Of a DNA stretch of 64,000 bases, positions 8,641 to 16,787 are shown piece by piece (within the stretch, counting starts at the first letter, position 1; every line of letters starts with the position of its first letter). The translations under genes and the position numbers were made by a program. Origin of the DNA: Nonomuraea jiangxiensis (lineage in GTDB: Bacteria; Actinomycetota; Actinomycetes; Streptosporangiales; Streptosporangiaceae); assembly GCF_900099965.1 (NCBI RefSeq), contig NZ_FNDJ01000011.1, positions 124,001 to 188,000 of the forward strand, written 5' to 3'. The notes under the pieces are model-generated. The model had not been told where the DNA came from and did no database searches. It saw only the letters and a list, made by a program, of their open reading frames with translations.

Positions 8641-9422
8641 AGCTCGCCGTACAGGAGCAGCTTCTGCCCGGTCGCACGCTGCAGGAGAAATTCGCGTTCG
8701 CGGTCGAGGCCGGATTCGACGCCATCGAGCTGCGGGGCAAGGGCGACTTCCACTTCGCCGGCCGCCTGACCGAGCTCAAGCGGGCGCTGGCCGACGGCGT
8801 GGTGATGCCGACGGTGTGCGTGGACATGCCGCACTTCATCGGCGACTTCGACGCCGCCCGGCGCAAGGACGCCATCCAGCAGCTCAGGTCCCAGCTCACG
8901 GTGATCGGCGAGCTGGGCGGCCTGGGCGTCATGACCCCGGCGTCGTGGGGGCAGTTCTCCCGCCGGCTGCCACCGTTCGAGCCGCCGCGCAGCGCCGAGG
9001 AGGACCGCGAGGTGCTGACCGAGGCCCTCGGCGTGCTGGGCGAGCACGCCCAGCGCAACGGCGTGCTGATCATGCTGGAGCCGCTCAATCGCTACGAGAA
9101 CCACATGGTCAACACCCTGGCCGAGGCCGTGTCCTACTGTGCCATGGACTCGATCAGGGTCGTCGGCGACACCTACCACATGAACATCGAGGAGGACGAC
9201 CCCTGCCGCTCCCTGGCCGAGGCCGCGCCCTACCTCGCGCACATGCAGATCAGCGAGTCCAACAGAAACCAGCCCGGCACGGGGCACCTCGACTGGGGCG
9301 CGCAGCTCGCCACGCTCGACGCCGTCGGCTACGACGGCTATCTCGCCCTCGAATGCCGGCTCCGCGGCGAGCCCGAGATCGTCCTTCCCCAAACCGCAGC
9401 CTTCGTCAGGAAATTCCTATGA
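8637..9422 (+). CDS. Sugar phosphate isomerase/epimerase family protein (AP endonuclease 2 fold)
   Basis: This 261-residue TIM-barrel protein belongs to the xylose isomerase-like/AP endonuclease 2 family that includes D-tagatose 3-epimerase and hydroxypyruvate isomerase. The metal ligands typical of active members are visible: Glu in LIMLEPLNRYENH, Asp and His in VVGDTYHMN, His in LAHMQISESN and Glu in YLALECRL. Relatives act on sugars or 3-keto-sugars, and some catalyse beta-elimination of 3-oxo-glycosides. The ATG at 8637 overlaps the MDR stop by 4 bp, and its own TGA overlaps the glycosidase start, so the three genes are tightly coupled. The substrate is unknown. Confidence 0.88.
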   Translation: MKLAVQEQLLPGRTLQEKFAFAVEAGFDAIELRGKGDFHFAGRLTELKRALADGVVMPTVCVDMPHFIGDFDAARRKDAIQQLRSQLTVIGELGGLGVMTPASWGQFSRRLPPFEPPRSAEEDREVLTEALGVLGEHAQRNGVLIMLEPLNRYENHMVNTLAEAVSYCAMDSIRVVGDTYHMNIEEDDPCRSLAEAAPYLAHMQISESNRNQPGTGHLDWGAQLATLDAVGYDGYLALECRLRGEPEIVLPQTAAFVRKFL

Positions 9423-10738
9423 TCCTCCGTGACGCCGTGCGGGTCCTGGTCGCCAACTGGGACGGCAGCCATACGGTTCCCTCCCGCCGTCTCTATCCCC
9501 ATCAGTGGAGCTGGGACTCGGCCTTCACCGCGATCGGCAACGTGCACTGGTCGCCGCGGCGGGCCCGTTCGGAGCTGCTCGCCCTGTTCGGCGCCCAGTG
9601 GGACGACGGCAGGGTGCCGCACATCGTGTTCAACCCGCGGGTGCCGGAGGGCGCCTATTTCCCCGGCCCCGAGTTCTGGCAGGTCCGGGCGCCGTCCGGG
9701 AGCGCGACCTCGGGCATCGTCCAGCCGCCGGTGCACGCGCTGGCCGCGTGGAAGGCGCATCTGGTCGAGCCCGACCCGGCGTTCCTGCGCAGGATCTATC
9801 CCCGGCTGGTGGCCCAGCAGGCGTTCCTGCGCGCGGCCCGGCGCTCGCCCGAGGGCCTGATCTCGATCGTGCACCCCTGGGAGTCGGGCATGGACAACAG
9901 CCCGGCCTGGGACCTGCCGCTCAAGGCGGTGCAGGCGGGGCAGTCCGGGTTCGTCCGCAGGGATCTCGCCGACGTCAGCGCCGACGAGCGGCCCACCGAC
10001 CGCGACTACGAGCGTTACGTCGCGCTCGCCCGCGCCTATCGCGACTCCGGCTACCGCGATCCGGGAGCCTTCCAGGTCGAGGATCCGCTGTTCAACGCCG
10101 CGTACGGGGCGGCGGAGAGCGCGCTGGCCAAGATCGCGGAGGTGTGCGGCCTGGACCCGGAGCCGCACGAGCGGGAGGCGGCCGCGATGACCGCCGCCAT
10201 GGTCGAGCACCTCTACGAGGACGGCCTGTTCCACCCCCGCGACCGGCTCACCGGCTGCCTGATCCGCTCCAACAGCGCCGCCGGGCTGACCCCGCTCATG
10301 CTGCCCGGGCTGCCGCGCGAGATCGTCAACGCGCTGGTCGGCACCGCGCTGGACCGGTTCGCGCTCAAGGACGGGGTGCTGCCCAGTTTCTCCCCGGTCG
10401 CGCCCGAGTTCGACCCGGCCCGCTACTGGCGCGGCCCGAGCTGGATCAACCTCACCTGGCTGGTCTGGCAGGGGCTCAAGGAGCGCCGCCCCGACCTGGC
10501 CGGCCCGCTGGTCGAGGGCGTGGTCAGGGCGGTCGCGCAGTCGGGCTTCCGCGAATACTTCGACCCGTTCACGCTGCGCGGGCACGGTTGCCGGGACTTC
10601 AGCTGGTCAGCCGCCCTCGTCCTCGACATGGTCGCAGAGCACGGCCTGGATGGCCTGCCGGCGGCCCGTCGCGAGGTCGGACAGCAGGCCGGGGGCCTCG
10701 GGGAATCCGACGACGTCGGTGATCACGTGCTCGCGTAG
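9419..10738 (+). CDS. GH63-like glycoside hydrolase (MGH1/glucosylglycerate hydrolase type)
   Basis: The 439-residue protein has the (alpha/alpha)6-barrel motifs of the mannosylglycerate/glucosylglycerate hydrolase branch of GH63: RRLYPHQWSWDSAF at residues 23-36, HPWESGMDNSPAWD ending at 165, RYWRGPSW near 335 and REYFDPFT near 378. Acidic residues in the second and last motifs are the likely catalytic pair by family analogy. Length is close to characterised mycobacterial glucosylglycerate hydrolases. There is no signal peptide, so it acts on an imported or internal glycoside. The ATG overlaps the isomerase stop (ATGA). The last roughly 44 codons lie antisense to the 3' end of the MDR gene at 10607, and about 30 residues extend beyond the usual family end at ALVLD. 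Confidence 0.82.
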   Translation: MILRDAVRVLVANWDGSHTVPSRRLYPHQWSWDSAFTAIGNVHWSPRRARSELLALFGAQWDDGRVPHIVFNPRVPEGAYFPGPEFWQVRAPSGSATSGIVQPPVHALAAWKAHLVEPDPAFLRRIYPRLVAQQAFLRAARRSPEGLISIVHPWESGMDNSPAWDLPLKAVQAGQSGFVRRDLADVSADERPTDRDYERYVALARAYRDSGYRDPGAFQVEDPLFNAAYGAAESALAKIAEVCGLDPEPHEREAAAMTAAMVEHLYEDGLFHPRDRLTGCLIRSNSAAGLTPLMLPGLPREIVNALVGTALDRFALKDGVLPSFSPVAPEFDPARYWRGPSWINLTWLVWQGLKERRPDLAGPLVEGVVRAVAQSGFREYFDPFTLRGHGCRDFSWSAALVLDMVAEHGLDGLPAARREVGQQAGGLGESDDVGDHVLA

Positions 10739-11716
10739 CGGGCCGCCACGCTCGCGGAGCAGCCCGATCGTCTCGTGTGACAGCCGTTCGCGGTCCCAGG
10801 CGTGCGCCAGGCCGCGCGGCACCCTGCCGATCTGTGCGCAGCGCACGGTCAGCCCGTTGTGGTGGAACTCCTCGCCGAGCCGCACCTCCTGCGCGCCCTG
10901 GGTGTAGAAGGCCAGGTCCACCAGCGTGCCCTGGGGGCGCAGCAGCCGCAGCGCGAGCGCCAGCGCCCTGGGCTGGCCGCGGCACTGGAAGACCACGTCG
11001 GCGCCGCGGTCGCTGGGGCTGTGCCGCCAGCGGCGCTTGAGCGCCACGGCCGGGTCGTCGTCGGCGGCCAGGACGTTCGCGCCGAGCCGGGCGGCGATCG
11101 CGAGCCTGGCGGCGGTCTCGTCCACGACCACGACCTCGGCGGCGTCGGCCCACATCGCGAAGCAGGCCGTCAGCAGCCCCACCACGCCCGCGCCGACGAC
11201 CGCCACCCGCCGTCCGCGCACGCCGTCCCCGAGGTGCCGTACGGCGGGTCCGTGCAGGTCGTGGGCCGCGTGCAGGAGTCCGTTGGCGCAGATCGGGCCC
11301 ATGTGGGCGACGTAGACGCCGAGCACCGGGTCGAGGTCGTCGGGCAACACCACAAAGCGGTCGGCCATCGGGTCGGCCACGTACGCGGTGCGGTGCCCGT
11401 ACGCCATGGCGACCAGCGAGCCTTCGGCGACCGCCCGGGTACGGCTCTCGACCACCAGGCCGACCTGCATGTAGCCGATGCCGCGTACCGGGTAGGTCAC
11501 CGAGGGCGTGCCCTCACTGAACAGCCCGAGCGCCGGGTCCCAGGACGAGGTCAGGTAGGGGTTGGTGCCCTTGACGTAGGTCAGTTCGGTGCCGGCGGAG
11601 ACGCCGCTGTGCGTGGTCGCCACCAGGAACCCGCCCTCGGGCAGCTCGGGCAGCTTCTCCTCGACCAGTTCCACCCGTCCGGGCGCCTCGATGCTGAGCA
11701 TTGCCGCGACGTTCAT
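10607..11716 (-). CDS. MDR-family oxidoreductase, copy 2
   Basis: This medium-chain dehydrogenase of about 369 residues is paralogous to the one at 7606. Like it, SGVSAGTELTYVKG replaces the catalytic zinc cysteine motif, while the Rossmann loop VAVVGAGVVGLLTA and the LGEEFHHN motif are kept. ATG 11716 (MNVAAMLSIEAPG) is chosen over 11746 because a GGAG site lies about 10 nt upstream and the longer form would overlap the preceding gene. It is transcribed 4 bp after the Gfo/Idh/MocA gene and so forms a two-gene oxidoreductase operon. Its 3' end overlaps the convergent glycosidase by 132 bp. Substrate unknown; a sugar or cyclitol derivative is likely. Confidence 0.85.
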   Translation of the reverse strand: MNVAAMLSIEAPGRVELVEEKLPELPEGGFLVATTHSGVSAGTELTYVKGTNPYLTSSWDPALGLFSEGTPSVTYPVRGIGYMQVGLVVESRTRAVAEGSLVAMAYGHRTAYVADPMADRFVVLPDDLDPVLGVYVAHMGPICANGLLHAAHDLHGPAVRHLGDGVRGRRVAVVGAGVVGLLTACFAMWADAAEVVVVDETAARLAIAARLGANVLAADDDPAVALKRRWRHSPSDRGADVVFQCRGQPRALALALRLLRPQGTLVDLAFYTQGAQEVRLGEEFHHNGLTVRCAQIGRVPRGLAHAWDRERLSHETIGLLRERGGPLREHVITDVVGFPEAPGLLSDLATGRRQAIQAVLCDHVEDEGG

Positions 11717-11720
11717 GGCC

Positions 11721-12749
11721 TCACTCCGCGAGTCCGGCTCGGTCACCGGCTGTCACCGCTGTCGCCTCGCCGGCGGGGTCGAGGGTCACGGGCCGGCCGT
11801 CGGCCGCGGACCGCGCGAGCGCCAGGGCCAGGCGGTGGGTGCGCAGGGCCTCCCGGTACGGCACGCGCACGTCGGCCTCCAGGCTCCGGACGGCGTTGAT
11901 GAACTCCCGGTCCACCCGCGTCTTGGCCTGGCCGTTGTCCTTGATCACCCGTTCGCCGTCCACCAGCAGCCGGGTCTCGCTCAGCTCCAGCGCGATGCCG
12001 TCGGCGCACACCTCCAGGCCGACCCGGTGCTTGCGGGTGAGCAGGCACGAGGTGGCCAGCAGCCCGGCCGCGCCGTCCGCGAACCGCAGCACCGCCGCCG
12101 TGGCCCGGTCCACCTCGCCGTTCACCTCGCCGTTCACCTCGCCGTCAATGGGGGTGGTCCCGCACGGTACGGCGTGCACCATCGTCACCTCGCCCACCAG
12201 GAGCCGCGCCAGGTCCAGCACGTGGACCGCCTGCTCCACGATCTGGCCGCCGGACCTGCCGCGGTCCAGCCACCAGGCGACCGGGGGGACCTTGTCCAGC
12301 CAGTGGCCGAGCGCGAGGCGTACCGGGCGGCCGGCGAGCAGGTCGTGGGCCCGGGCGGCGATGTCCAGGTAACGCCAGTGATGGCCGACGGCGGACGGCA
12401 GAGATCTCCGCTCTATTTCGGACGCGATTATTTCTGCGGTTTGGAGGTCAAGCGAAAGGGGTTTTTCCACAAAAATCGGCAGATTGCACGACAGAACATC
12501 AAGCTCCGGGTTACCGTGCGCGAAAGGAGGCACACAGACATAGACAGCATCCAGACCGCCGGCACTGAGCAAGTCCGCATGGCCTCCGTAGGCGCTGGCG
12601 CCATGTCGTGAGGCCAGAGCCTCGGCTCTGTGGGGATCTGTGTCGGCGATCCCAGCGATCGTGACATCGGGGAAACCGGACAGGACGTCTGCATGACGAG
12701 CGGCGACATTTCCGGCACCTATGATGCCGACTCGGGTTATCGGGGACAC
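11721..12749 (-). CDS. Gfo/Idh/MocA-family oxidoreductase
   Basis: This NAD(P)-dependent sugar oxidoreductase of about 342 residues has an N-terminal Rossmann fold (TRVGIIGAGNVAARH) and the family signature IFVEKPLSLDL. A second conserved segment, SGGQIVEQAVHVLDLARLL, supplies the usual active-site Asp/His region. Relatives oxidise glucosides, inositols or other sugars, in some cases at C3. The GTG at 12749 fits the family start; the longer frame to 12815 adds residues not typical of the fold. A 12-bp unit is present three times in a row (12111-12146), giving GEVNGEVNGEV in the catalytic domain. It is followed by the MDR gene after 4 bp. Confidence 0.88.
   Translation of the reverse strand: MSPITRVGIIGAGNVAARHADVLSGFPDVTIAGIADTDPHRAEALASRHGASAYGGHADLLSAGGLDAVYVCVPPFAHGNPELDVLSCNLPIFVEKPLSLDLQTAEIIASEIERRSLPSAVGHHWRYLDIAARAHDLLAGRPVRLALGHWLDKVPPVAWWLDRGRSGGQIVEQAVHVLDLARLLVGEVTMVHAVPCGTTPIDGEVNGEVNGEVDRATAAVLRFADGAAGLLATSCLLTRKHRVGLEVCADGIALELSETRLLVDGERVIKDNGQAKTRVDREFINAVRSLEADVRVPYREALRTHRLALALARSAADGRPVTLDPAGEATAVTAGDRAGLAE
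12111..12146 (-). repeat. Three tandem 12-bp units inside the Gfo/Idh/MocA gene
   Basis: CACCTCGCCGTT is repeated at 12111, 12123 and 12135, the third copy ending in C. It encodes an in-frame GEVN repeat, a likely slippage product. Confidence 0.85.
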
Positions 12750-12850
12750 AATCCGGCATATGCCACCTATAGCCGCGATCAAACAAAAATGTTCGAAGGC
12801 GTATAGATCGGGCAAGATGCCGTGACCCTCATGAGATCGGGACTGACCGC

Positions 12851-13822
12851 ATGGATACAGATCTGCGAGCCTTGACCGGCGACCAGCAGTGGTATGGCCC
12901 GCACTCGAGCAGCGCAGCCGAGTGGCCGGTCGACGCCTTGATGCTGGCCAAGGGCAAAACCAAGATAAGTGTCGTACTGCCCGCGCGTGACGAGGAGAGC
13001 ACCGTGGGCGACATCGTCTCCGTGATCCGCCGCGATCTCGTCGAGCGGACCCCGCTCGTGGACGAGATCGTAGTCGTGGACTCCAAGTCCACCGACCGCA
13101 CCGCCGAACGGGCCCGTGCCGCGGGCGCCCGGGTGGTGAAGCAGGACGAGGTGCTCCCGCACCTGCCGGCGTTGACGGGCAAGGGGGAGGCGCTCTGGAA
13201 GGGGCTGGCCGCCTCCGGCGGCGACCTCGTCGTGTTCGTGGACGCCGACCTGCGGAATTTCGCCGCGCACTACGTGTCGGGGCTGGTGGGCCCGTTACTG
13301 GTGAACAGCGGCACCCACTTCGTCAAGGCCACCTACGAACGGCCGTTCACGGGCGCGGACGGGGTGGTGCATCGTGGCGCGGGCGGCCGGGTGACCGAGC
13401 TTGTGGCCCGGCCGCTGCTCAACCTGTTCTGGCCGGAGCTGGCCGGGTTCGCCCAGCCGCTCGGCGGCGAGTACGCCGGGCGCCGCGAGGTGCTCGAACG
13501 GGTGCCCTTCGTCACCGAGTACGGCGTGGAGTTCGGCCTCCTCGTCGACCTCCTCCAGCTCATCGGGCTGGACGCGATGGCCCAGGTGGACCTGGGACAG
13601 CGTACGCACACGCATCAGTCGATGGCCGCGCTCGGCCGGATGGCCGGGCAGATCATGCTCACCGCCTGGTCCCGCCTGGAGCGCCAGGGCCGCGTGCTGG
13701 CGTCGGAGCCTCCGGCGCACACGCTGCTGCAGTTCGGGCCCGAGGGCGCCGACCTGGTGAACGTCGCCGTGGCGGAGCGACCTCCGCTCGCTTCCCTTGT
13801 CCTTGAGGAGGATCCGGCATGA
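12851..13822 (+). CDS. gpgS: Glucosyl-3-phosphoglycerate synthase
   Basis: The 323-residue GT-A enzyme (GT81 family) is expected to transfer glucose from a nucleotide sugar to 3-phosphoglycerate, giving glucosyl-3-phosphoglycerate. That product is the precursor of glucosylglycerate and of mycobacterial methylglucose lipopolysaccharide. The nucleotide-sugar strand is ISVVLPARDEESTVGD, the metal motif is VDADLRNF (D131 and D133), and the acceptor/active-site segments GGRVTELVARPLLN and QPLGGEYAGRR match GpgS. The ATG at 12851 is used. It is coupled by ATGA to a GT4 glycosyltransferase. No dedicated GpgP-type phosphatase is recognised nearby. The hydrolase-like gene at 9419 is the possible counterpart for turnover. 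Confidence 0.9.
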   Translation: MDTDLRALTGDQQWYGPHSSSAAEWPVDALMLAKGKTKISVVLPARDEESTVGDIVSVIRRDLVERTPLVDEIVVVDSKSTDRTAERARAAGARVVKQDEVLPHLPALTGKGEALWKGLAASGGDLVVFVDADLRNFAAHYVSGLVGPLLVNSGTHFVKATYERPFTGADGVVHRGAGGRVTELVARPLLNLFWPELAGFAQPLGGEYAGRREVLERVPFVTEYGVEFGLLVDLLQLIGLDAMAQVDLGQRTHTHQSMAALGRMAGQIMLTAWSRLERQGRVLASEPPAHTLLQFGPEGADLVNVAVAERPPLASLVLEEDPA

Positions 13823-14955
13823 AAGTCCTGGTGAACGCGGGGCCCTGGCTGGGGGTGCCGCCTCCCGGCTACGGCGGGATCGAGAACGTGGTGGCCACCC
13901 TCGTCCCGGCGCTGCGCGAGCGCGGCGTCAGCGTGGTGCTGGCCTCGGTCGGGTCGAGCACCCTTGAGGTGGACGAGCTCATCAGCACCTACGACGACGG
14001 CCAGTTCACCGAGCTGCAGAAGCCGTACAACCAGGTCATGGGCATCGCGCACGCGCACCAGGCCAGGGTGGCGGCCGAGCTGCGCGCCCGCGACGACATC
14101 GACCTCGTCCACGATCACCTGGAGGTGGTCGGGCCGGCGATGCTGTCGGCGCTCGGCGGGCCGCCGGTGCTCCACACCCTGCACTGGGACCTGCGCAAGC
14201 ACCCCGCCTTCTACGGGGCGTTCCCGCCGTCGATCGCCGTCAACGGCGTGTCGGAGTCGCAGCTCGCCCGCGCCCCCGCGGCCCTGCGCGCGGCCTCGCT
14301 CGGCGCCGTCCACCTCGCCACCCCGCTCGCCGACGGGAACGGCGACCCGCGGGTGGACCGGGGGGAGCACTTCGTGGTCATGGGCCGCATCTGCGGGCTC
14401 AAGGGTCAGCACGTGGCGGCCCGGATCTGCCAGAAGCTCGGCCTCCCGCTGGTGCTGGCCGGCCCGGTCTGCGGCCGGAACACCGCCGCCGAGCTGGACG
14501 TCGTCACGCAGAACCCCTACCACCCGCTGCACAGCCACCCGGACGTCCGCTACCACCTGGACCAGGTCTCCCGCTATCTCGACGAGGAGCGGGTCAGATG
14601 GGTCGGCGCGGTCAGCGGCCCGGCCAGGGACCTCCTCTACGCCTCGGCCAGGGCCGCGCTCTTCCCGATCCAGTGGGACGAGCCCGGCGGCACGGCCGTC
14701 GTGGAGGCCCTGGCCCTCGGCGTCCCCCCGGTGGGCCTGCGCCGCGGCTGCCTGCCGGAGATCATCGACCACGGCCGCACGGGCTTCCTCGCGGACACCG
14801 AGGAGGAGCTGGCCGAGTGGATGCTGCGGGTCGACGAGCTGGACCCGGAGGAATGCCGTCGCGAGGCCCGCCGCCGCTTCTCACCCTCGGTCATGGCCGA
14901 CCGTTATCTGGAACTGTACGAAACCATCACGAAGCGTCGCCTGCCCCCCACGTGA
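13819..14955 (+). CDS. GT4-family (GT-B) glycosyltransferase
   Basis: This 378-residue protein has two Rossmann-like domains of the GT-B type. The N-terminal glycine-rich loop PPPGYGGIENVVATL and the C-terminal nucleotide-sugar motif DEPGGTAVVEALALG (E-x7-E type) are intact. The central strand HFVVMGRICGLKGQH begins the donor domain. It overlaps gpgS by 4 bp, so it is probably translated with it. It could act on glucosylglycerate or a related acceptor, but neither donor nor acceptor can be read from the sequence. It ends 9 bp from the convergent universal stress protein gene. Confidence 0.85.
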   Translation: MKVLVNAGPWLGVPPPGYGGIENVVATLVPALRERGVSVVLASVGSSTLEVDELISTYDDGQFTELQKPYNQVMGIAHAHQARVAAELRARDDIDLVHDHLEVVGPAMLSALGGPPVLHTLHWDLRKHPAFYGAFPPSIAVNGVSESQLARAPAALRAASLGAVHLATPLADGNGDPRVDRGEHFVVMGRICGLKGQHVAARICQKLGLPLVLAGPVCGRNTAAELDVVTQNPYHPLHSHPDVRYHLDQVSRYLDEERVRWVGAVSGPARDLLYASARAALFPIQWDEPGGTAVVEALALGVPPVGLRRGCLPEIIDHGRTGFLADTEEELAEWMLRVDELDPEECRREARRRFSPSVMADRYLELYETITKRRLPPT

Positions 14956-14964
14956 CAGGGCGGT

Positions 14965-15759
14965 TCAGGAGAAGCCCCTGGGCAGCACGGTGACCGGACA
15001 CGAGGAGGCCCGTAGGACCTTCATGGCCAGCTCGCCGAGAAAGACCCGGTGCGGTTGCGCGTCCTCGCTGGCGGCGCACACCAGCAACTCGCCGGGCAAC
15101 CACTCGACGTCCTCCATGGCGGCGGCCACGGAGTGCCCCTCGGCCACCTCCGACTCCGCCTCCATCCCGGTGCTCTCCCAGGCCAGGCGCACGGCCAGGG
15201 CGAGGTCGTCGCGGAGCCTGCCCTGGTCCTCGGTGCGCAGGTCGAAGGTGACCAGCCGCAGCGGCACGCCGAGCCGCAGCGCCGCCTGCGCCACCCGTTC
15301 GACCGCCTCGTCGCACTGCGGCCGGTGCACGTAGGCCAGCGTGAGGCGGGCGGGGGCCTCGGGCGGGACATAGCGGGCGGGCGCCAGCATGACCGCCTCG
15401 GCCGAGCGGTGCAGCAGGTGGTCGGAGGTGGCGCCGATGGCGATGCGGCCGGGCGGCCCGCCCGCCGCGGAGCCGGCCACGATCAGGTCGGCCCTGATCC
15501 TGCTGGCCAGCACCGACAACCCGCGGCCCGTGCCGCGGCTCTCGAACGCCATGTACTCGGCCGCGGTCGCGCCCAGCTCCTCCGCCGCGTGCGCCAGGTT
15601 GGCCTGTGCCTCGACCGCCAGCCCGGGGCTGCCCGGCGGGTAGATCGTCGCCACGGTCAGCTCGCCACCGGTGACCCGGGTGATCGCGGCGCCCAGGGCG
15701 AGCGCGTCCCGCCCGCCCGGGTCGGTGGTGTAGCCGACGATCACGTGCTCTCCGATCAC
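14965..15759 (-). CDS. Tandem universal stress protein (UspA domain)
   Basis: The cytosolic protein of about 264 residues has two Usp domains. The first contains the ATP-binding signature as AGSAAGGPPGRIAIGATSD followed by HLLHRSAEAVMLAP. The second (from about residue 130) ends in LRASSCPVTVLPRGF and has a less complete nucleotide motif. The GTG at 15759 is preferred because AGAGGG lies 5 nt upstream; the longer frame to 15867 would run into the promoter of the divergent gene. These proteins bind ATP and modulate stress or dormancy responses. The precise partner is unknown. Confidence 0.85.
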   Translation of the reverse strand: MIGEHVIVGYTTDPGGRDALALGAAITRVTGGELTVATIYPPGSPGLAVEAQANLAHAAEELGATAAEYMAFESRGTGRGLSVLASRIRADLIVAGSAAGGPPGRIAIGATSDHLLHRSAEAVMLAPARYVPPEAPARLTLAYVHRPQCDEAVERVAQAALRLGVPLRLVTFDLRTEDQGRLRDDLALAVRLAWESTGMEAESEVAEGHSVAAAMEDVEWLPGELLVCAASEDAQPHRVFLGELAMKVLRASSCPVTVLPRGFS

Positions 15760-15838
15760 GACTGCCCTCTTACCCGATCTGAACTGGGAATACGCGGCTT
15801 TATCGGGAACGTTGCAAACATACGGAGGCGCAAAAAAG

Positions 15839-16141
15839 GTGAAGATCACTCTTGACACCCGCTTCAATGGAGCCCTGGGTCCGGTCTCGCTTCGTGAAGC
15901 GGTTCAGCAACTCAGAGAGCGGGATCTCGCGTGCACGGTGTCCTCGGAGACCGTGGAGGAGAAGGTGACCATTTTCTCCGACTGCGTGGAGCGCGGGTTC
16001 ACGCCGCTCCGCAGTGAGATCATGGCCGCCTATTACGTGGCCGAGCGCGACGCCACTACCGAGGCGTTCGACCGAGGGCTGATCACCAAGGCCGAGCTGG
16101 AGAGCAAGCAGGCCGCCCTGGCCGCCCGCCTCCTGACCTGA
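15839..16141 (+). CDS. Small conserved-looking protein of unknown function
   Basis: This 100-residue protein has no recognised domain. GTG 15839 (MKITLDTRFNG) is chosen because GGAGG sits 10 nt upstream at 15824-15828, making the TTG at 15812 unlikely. It looks soluble and mixed alpha/beta, with a helical, charged C-terminal half ending KAELESKQAALAARLLT. One cysteine lies in RDLACTV and another in SDCVERG. It is divergent from the universal stress protein gene with under 80 bp between starts. No function can be assigned. Confidence 0.6.
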   Translation: MKITLDTRFNGALGPVSLREAVQQLRERDLACTVSSETVEEKVTIFSDCVERGFTPLRSEIMAAYYVAERDATTEAFDRGLITKAELESKQAALAARLLT

Positions 16142-16238
16142 GACCACGCTTTTCCCGACTTTTCGCCGGGTAGGGGCGGCGGTTGACGATCTTTGTTCGT
16201 TAGGTTGTGTCCATTGATCATTCACGGAATGGACACAC

Positions 16239-16787
16239 GTGTACCAGGACATCGTCGGCTTCGCCAACGCCACGCCCGGGTGGCTGCACACCTTCGCCGA
16301 GGTCGGCACGGACGCCGGGTTATTCGTGTTCGCGGCGCTGTTCGCGGTGGCCGCGCTGCGAGCCTGGCGGGCTCCGGCGCGTGACCTGGCGCTGGTGATC
16401 GCGGGTCCGGCCGGGGTGGTGCTCGCCTACCTCGTGAGCGAGGCCCTCAAGACCTTCGTCAGGCAGGAGCGGCCGTGCCGAGGCGGGGTCGAGACGATCG
16501 CCGCCTGCCCGCCGCCGGACGACTGGTCCTTCCCCAGCAACCACTCGGTGATCGCGGCGGGGGCGGCGGGCGCGCTCGTCCTGGCCTGGCGCGCCCTGGC
16601 CTGGGTGGTGCTGCCGCTGGCGGCGCTGATGGCGTTCTCGCGGGTGTTCGTGGGCGTGCACTATCCGCACGACGTGGCCGCGGGGTTCCTGCTCGGGGTG
16701 GTGCTCGCCCCGCTGTTCACGCTGCTCGCGGTGGGGGCCGTCACTCCTGCCGTACGGCTCGCGCGAAGCGGTCCGTCGCCTCGATGA
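16239..16787 (+). CDS. PAP2-family membrane phosphatase
   Basis: This 182-residue integral membrane protein has about five membrane segments. The three PAP2 phosphatase motifs are complete: KTFVRQERPC, FPSNHSV and SRVFVGVHYPHD, with the histidines in the last two as nucleophile and proton donor region. Such enzymes remove phosphate from undecaprenyl diphosphate or phosphatidate on the outer face of the membrane. A peptidoglycan carrier-lipid role is plausible but not shown. It starts at GTG 16239 after a GGAATGGA stretch. Its 3' end overlaps the convergent peptidase gene by 47 bp. Confidence 0.87.
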   Translation: MYQDIVGFANATPGWLHTFAEVGTDAGLFVFAALFAVAALRAWRAPARDLALVIAGPAGVVLAYLVSEALKTFVRQERPCRGGVETIAACPPPDDWSFPSNHSVIAAGAAGALVLAWRALAWVVLPLAALMAFSRVFVGVHYPHDVAAGFLLGVVLAPLFTLLAVGAVTPAVRLARSGPSPR

